A stretch of DNA of 40,382 nucleotides from a virus: positions 1 to 40,382 of the IMG/VR virus record IMGVR_UViG_3300049484_000143, one strand, 5' to 3'. Under the pieces are notes generated by a model. That model did no database searches and had not been told where the DNA came from. It saw only the letters and a list, made by a program, of their open reading frames with translations. The position numbers and the translations under genes are program-made. Positions 39,764-40,382 of this stretch are shown one piece after another (position 1 is the stretch's first letter; the number at the start of each line of letters is the position of its first letter).

Positions 39764-39938
39764 TATTTCCTTGCCTACTATTCTCAATTAGCTTTTCCAA
39801 CCTTGCCAGGTCTATAAAAATCATTCCCTGGATTTTAATAAATAACTCTGGATTAATTCCATTAGCACTCCATTTATATAGTGTTGATTTTTTGATTATT
39901 AAATCATCGGCTTTTGATAAACGGATTAGATTTTCCAT
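39741..39938 (-). CDS. HTH/excisionase-like DNA-binding protein
   Basis: A 65-residue protein whose residues 5-50 resemble a compact MerR/Xis-type helix-turn-helix: LSKADDLIIKKSTLYKWSAN followed by the short winged strand FIKIQGMIFIDLARLEKLIE. It is the first gene of the leftward block, 45 bases downstream of a promoter-like sequence, and probably controls early transcription. An AGGA box precedes the ATG. It overlaps the GIY-YIG-like gene. Confidence 0.65.
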   Translation of the reverse strand: MENLIRLSKADDLIIKKSTLYKWSANGINPELFIKIQGMIFIDLARLEKLIENSRQGNNDNETEM

Positions 39939-39989
39939 AGTGAATCCTATTTGTTTAATTTATTTAATTGGTTATTGCCAGGAATTACA

Positions 39990-40017
39990 TATATAAGGAA
40001 TGCAAGATATGAGCCAA
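39990..40017 (-). promoter_or_regulatory. Candidate sigma-70-type promoter for the leftward block
   Basis: On the - strand TTGGCT (40017-40012) and TATATA (39995-39990) are separated by 16 bp. Transcription would begin near 39983, about 45 bp before the HTH gene. A moderate match in an AT-rich region. Confidence 0.5.
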
Positions 40018-40057
40018 TTGGAGATTTTTTGAAAAGAAACGAAAAGATTTATCTAAC

Positions 40058-40075
40058 TTATTGATTTTATTGATT
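40058..40075. repeat. Tandem 9-bp repeat TTATTGATT
   Basis: Two adjacent perfect copies. A related TTATTGA lies at 40185-40191, followed by GAAAAGATT (40190-40198), and GAAAAGATT also occurs at 40041-40049. Iteron-like or operator-like, but AT-rich chance is possible. Confidence 0.4.
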
Positions 40076-40121
40076 TCTTTTTTTAGAGTAGTATTTTTTT
40101 ACTTCTCTTTTCAGAGCTATT

Positions 40122-40140
40122 CGAGATTATTACAATCTTG
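40122..40140. promoter_or_regulatory. Dyad AGATT-ATTAC-AATCT
   Basis: A 5-bp inverted repeat around a 5-nt spacer, extended by C-G and G-T pairs. A possible regulator binding site in the non-coding control region. Confidence 0.3.
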
Positions 40141-40382
40141 TAAAAGTTGGGTAAATTATCGCAAAATTTTTATACTCTTTTAAGTTATTGAAAAGATTAG
40201 ATAAAACGAGATGATTTCTTATTTGGTTTACATAACTCCGGCAATTAGTTCAATTTTTTAAACCTTTACTTTTTATCCCGATTAATCACGTACCCTTATT
40301 ATATAGCAATTTTTCTCTACTCCTCTGGGAATTAAAAATTAATATCAACAATTTTAATACCTTATATTTGTATCTCCATAGC

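Larger units (their letters stand above)
39939..40382. other. AT-rich non-coding control region
   Basis: A 444-bp stretch up to the window edge with no ORF of note on either strand. It is strongly AT-rich with long T- and A-runs and holds the promoter-like sequence, the tandem repeats and the dyad listed separately. It may be the early control region or a replication origin; the downstream side is cut off. Confidence 0.6.

Noticed and set aside
1-40382. CRISPR array, insertion sequence, integrase or retroelement
   Set aside because: No regularly spaced repeats, transposase, integrase or reverse transcriptase motifs were seen on either strand.

Overview
The window is a contiguous piece of a tailed bacteriophage (or prophage) genome with short-tailed, podovirus-like organisation. 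It is split into two opposed transcription blocks. Positions 1 to about 25,003 carry closely packed virion and lysis genes on the + strand. Positions about 25,071 to 39,938 carry many small early genes and the DNA replication and recombination genes on the - strand. The blocks converge on a terminator pair at 25,010-25,059. No phage RNA polymerase, terminase, portal, integrase or tRNA gene is visible, so transcription probably relies on host polymerase, and the packaging genes must lie outside the window, most likely to the left. The lipoprotein lipobox and an inner-membrane plus lipoprotein pair in the lysis region suggest a Gram-negative host. The host cannot be named from sequence alone.

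Virion block. The order is: 3' end of an unknown gene, a probable capsid accessory protein, the major capsid protein, a beta-helix protein, an FmdB-like zinc ribbon, a first beta-helix tail spike (3356-5512), a lysis cassette (about 5.5-8.6 kb, with small membrane proteins, a holin-like protein, a CHAP-domain endolysin and a lipoprotein), and a second large spike (8574-11069). Two small proteins follow, then a tail adaptor and an 806-residue nozzle-like protein, a collar-type fibre fragment, a group of small structural proteins with a LamG-plus-repeats protein, a GNAT acetyltransferase, and probable internal (ejected) proteins ending with a 1222-residue protein that carries an M23 peptidase domain. 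The spike-lysis-spike segment is richer in G+C than its flanks. An identical 20-bp element sits immediately before it (3314) and after it (11444), which suggests a cassette exchanged as a unit.

Replication block. In transcription order from right to left it has an HTH regulator, a GIY-YIG/T5orf172-like protein, a run of small unknown genes, a Sak4-like RecA-fold ATPase, a DUF669-like candidate ssDNA-binding protein, a 204-nt highly structured non-coding element, small zinc-ribbon proteins, a RecB-like PD-(D/E)XK nuclease with four cysteines, a ParB-methyltransferase fusion, a uracil-DNA-glycosylase/3'-5' exonuclease/PolA N-terminal fusion, a DUF1937 gene, the PolA catalytic C-terminal half, and a DUF3987 primase/helicase-type ATPase. 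Together they form a recombination-linked replication system. The DNA polymerase is split into two genes just before catalytic motif A, with the DUF1937 gene between the halves.

The two observations most worth following are the structured element at 35,523-35,726 and the split polymerase. The element has an 8-bp closing stem, five internal helices and a 7-bp loop pseudoknot, and it matches no RNA family I recognise. The right end (39,939-40,382) is an AT-rich non-coding region with promoter-like and repeat signals that probably control the leftward block.
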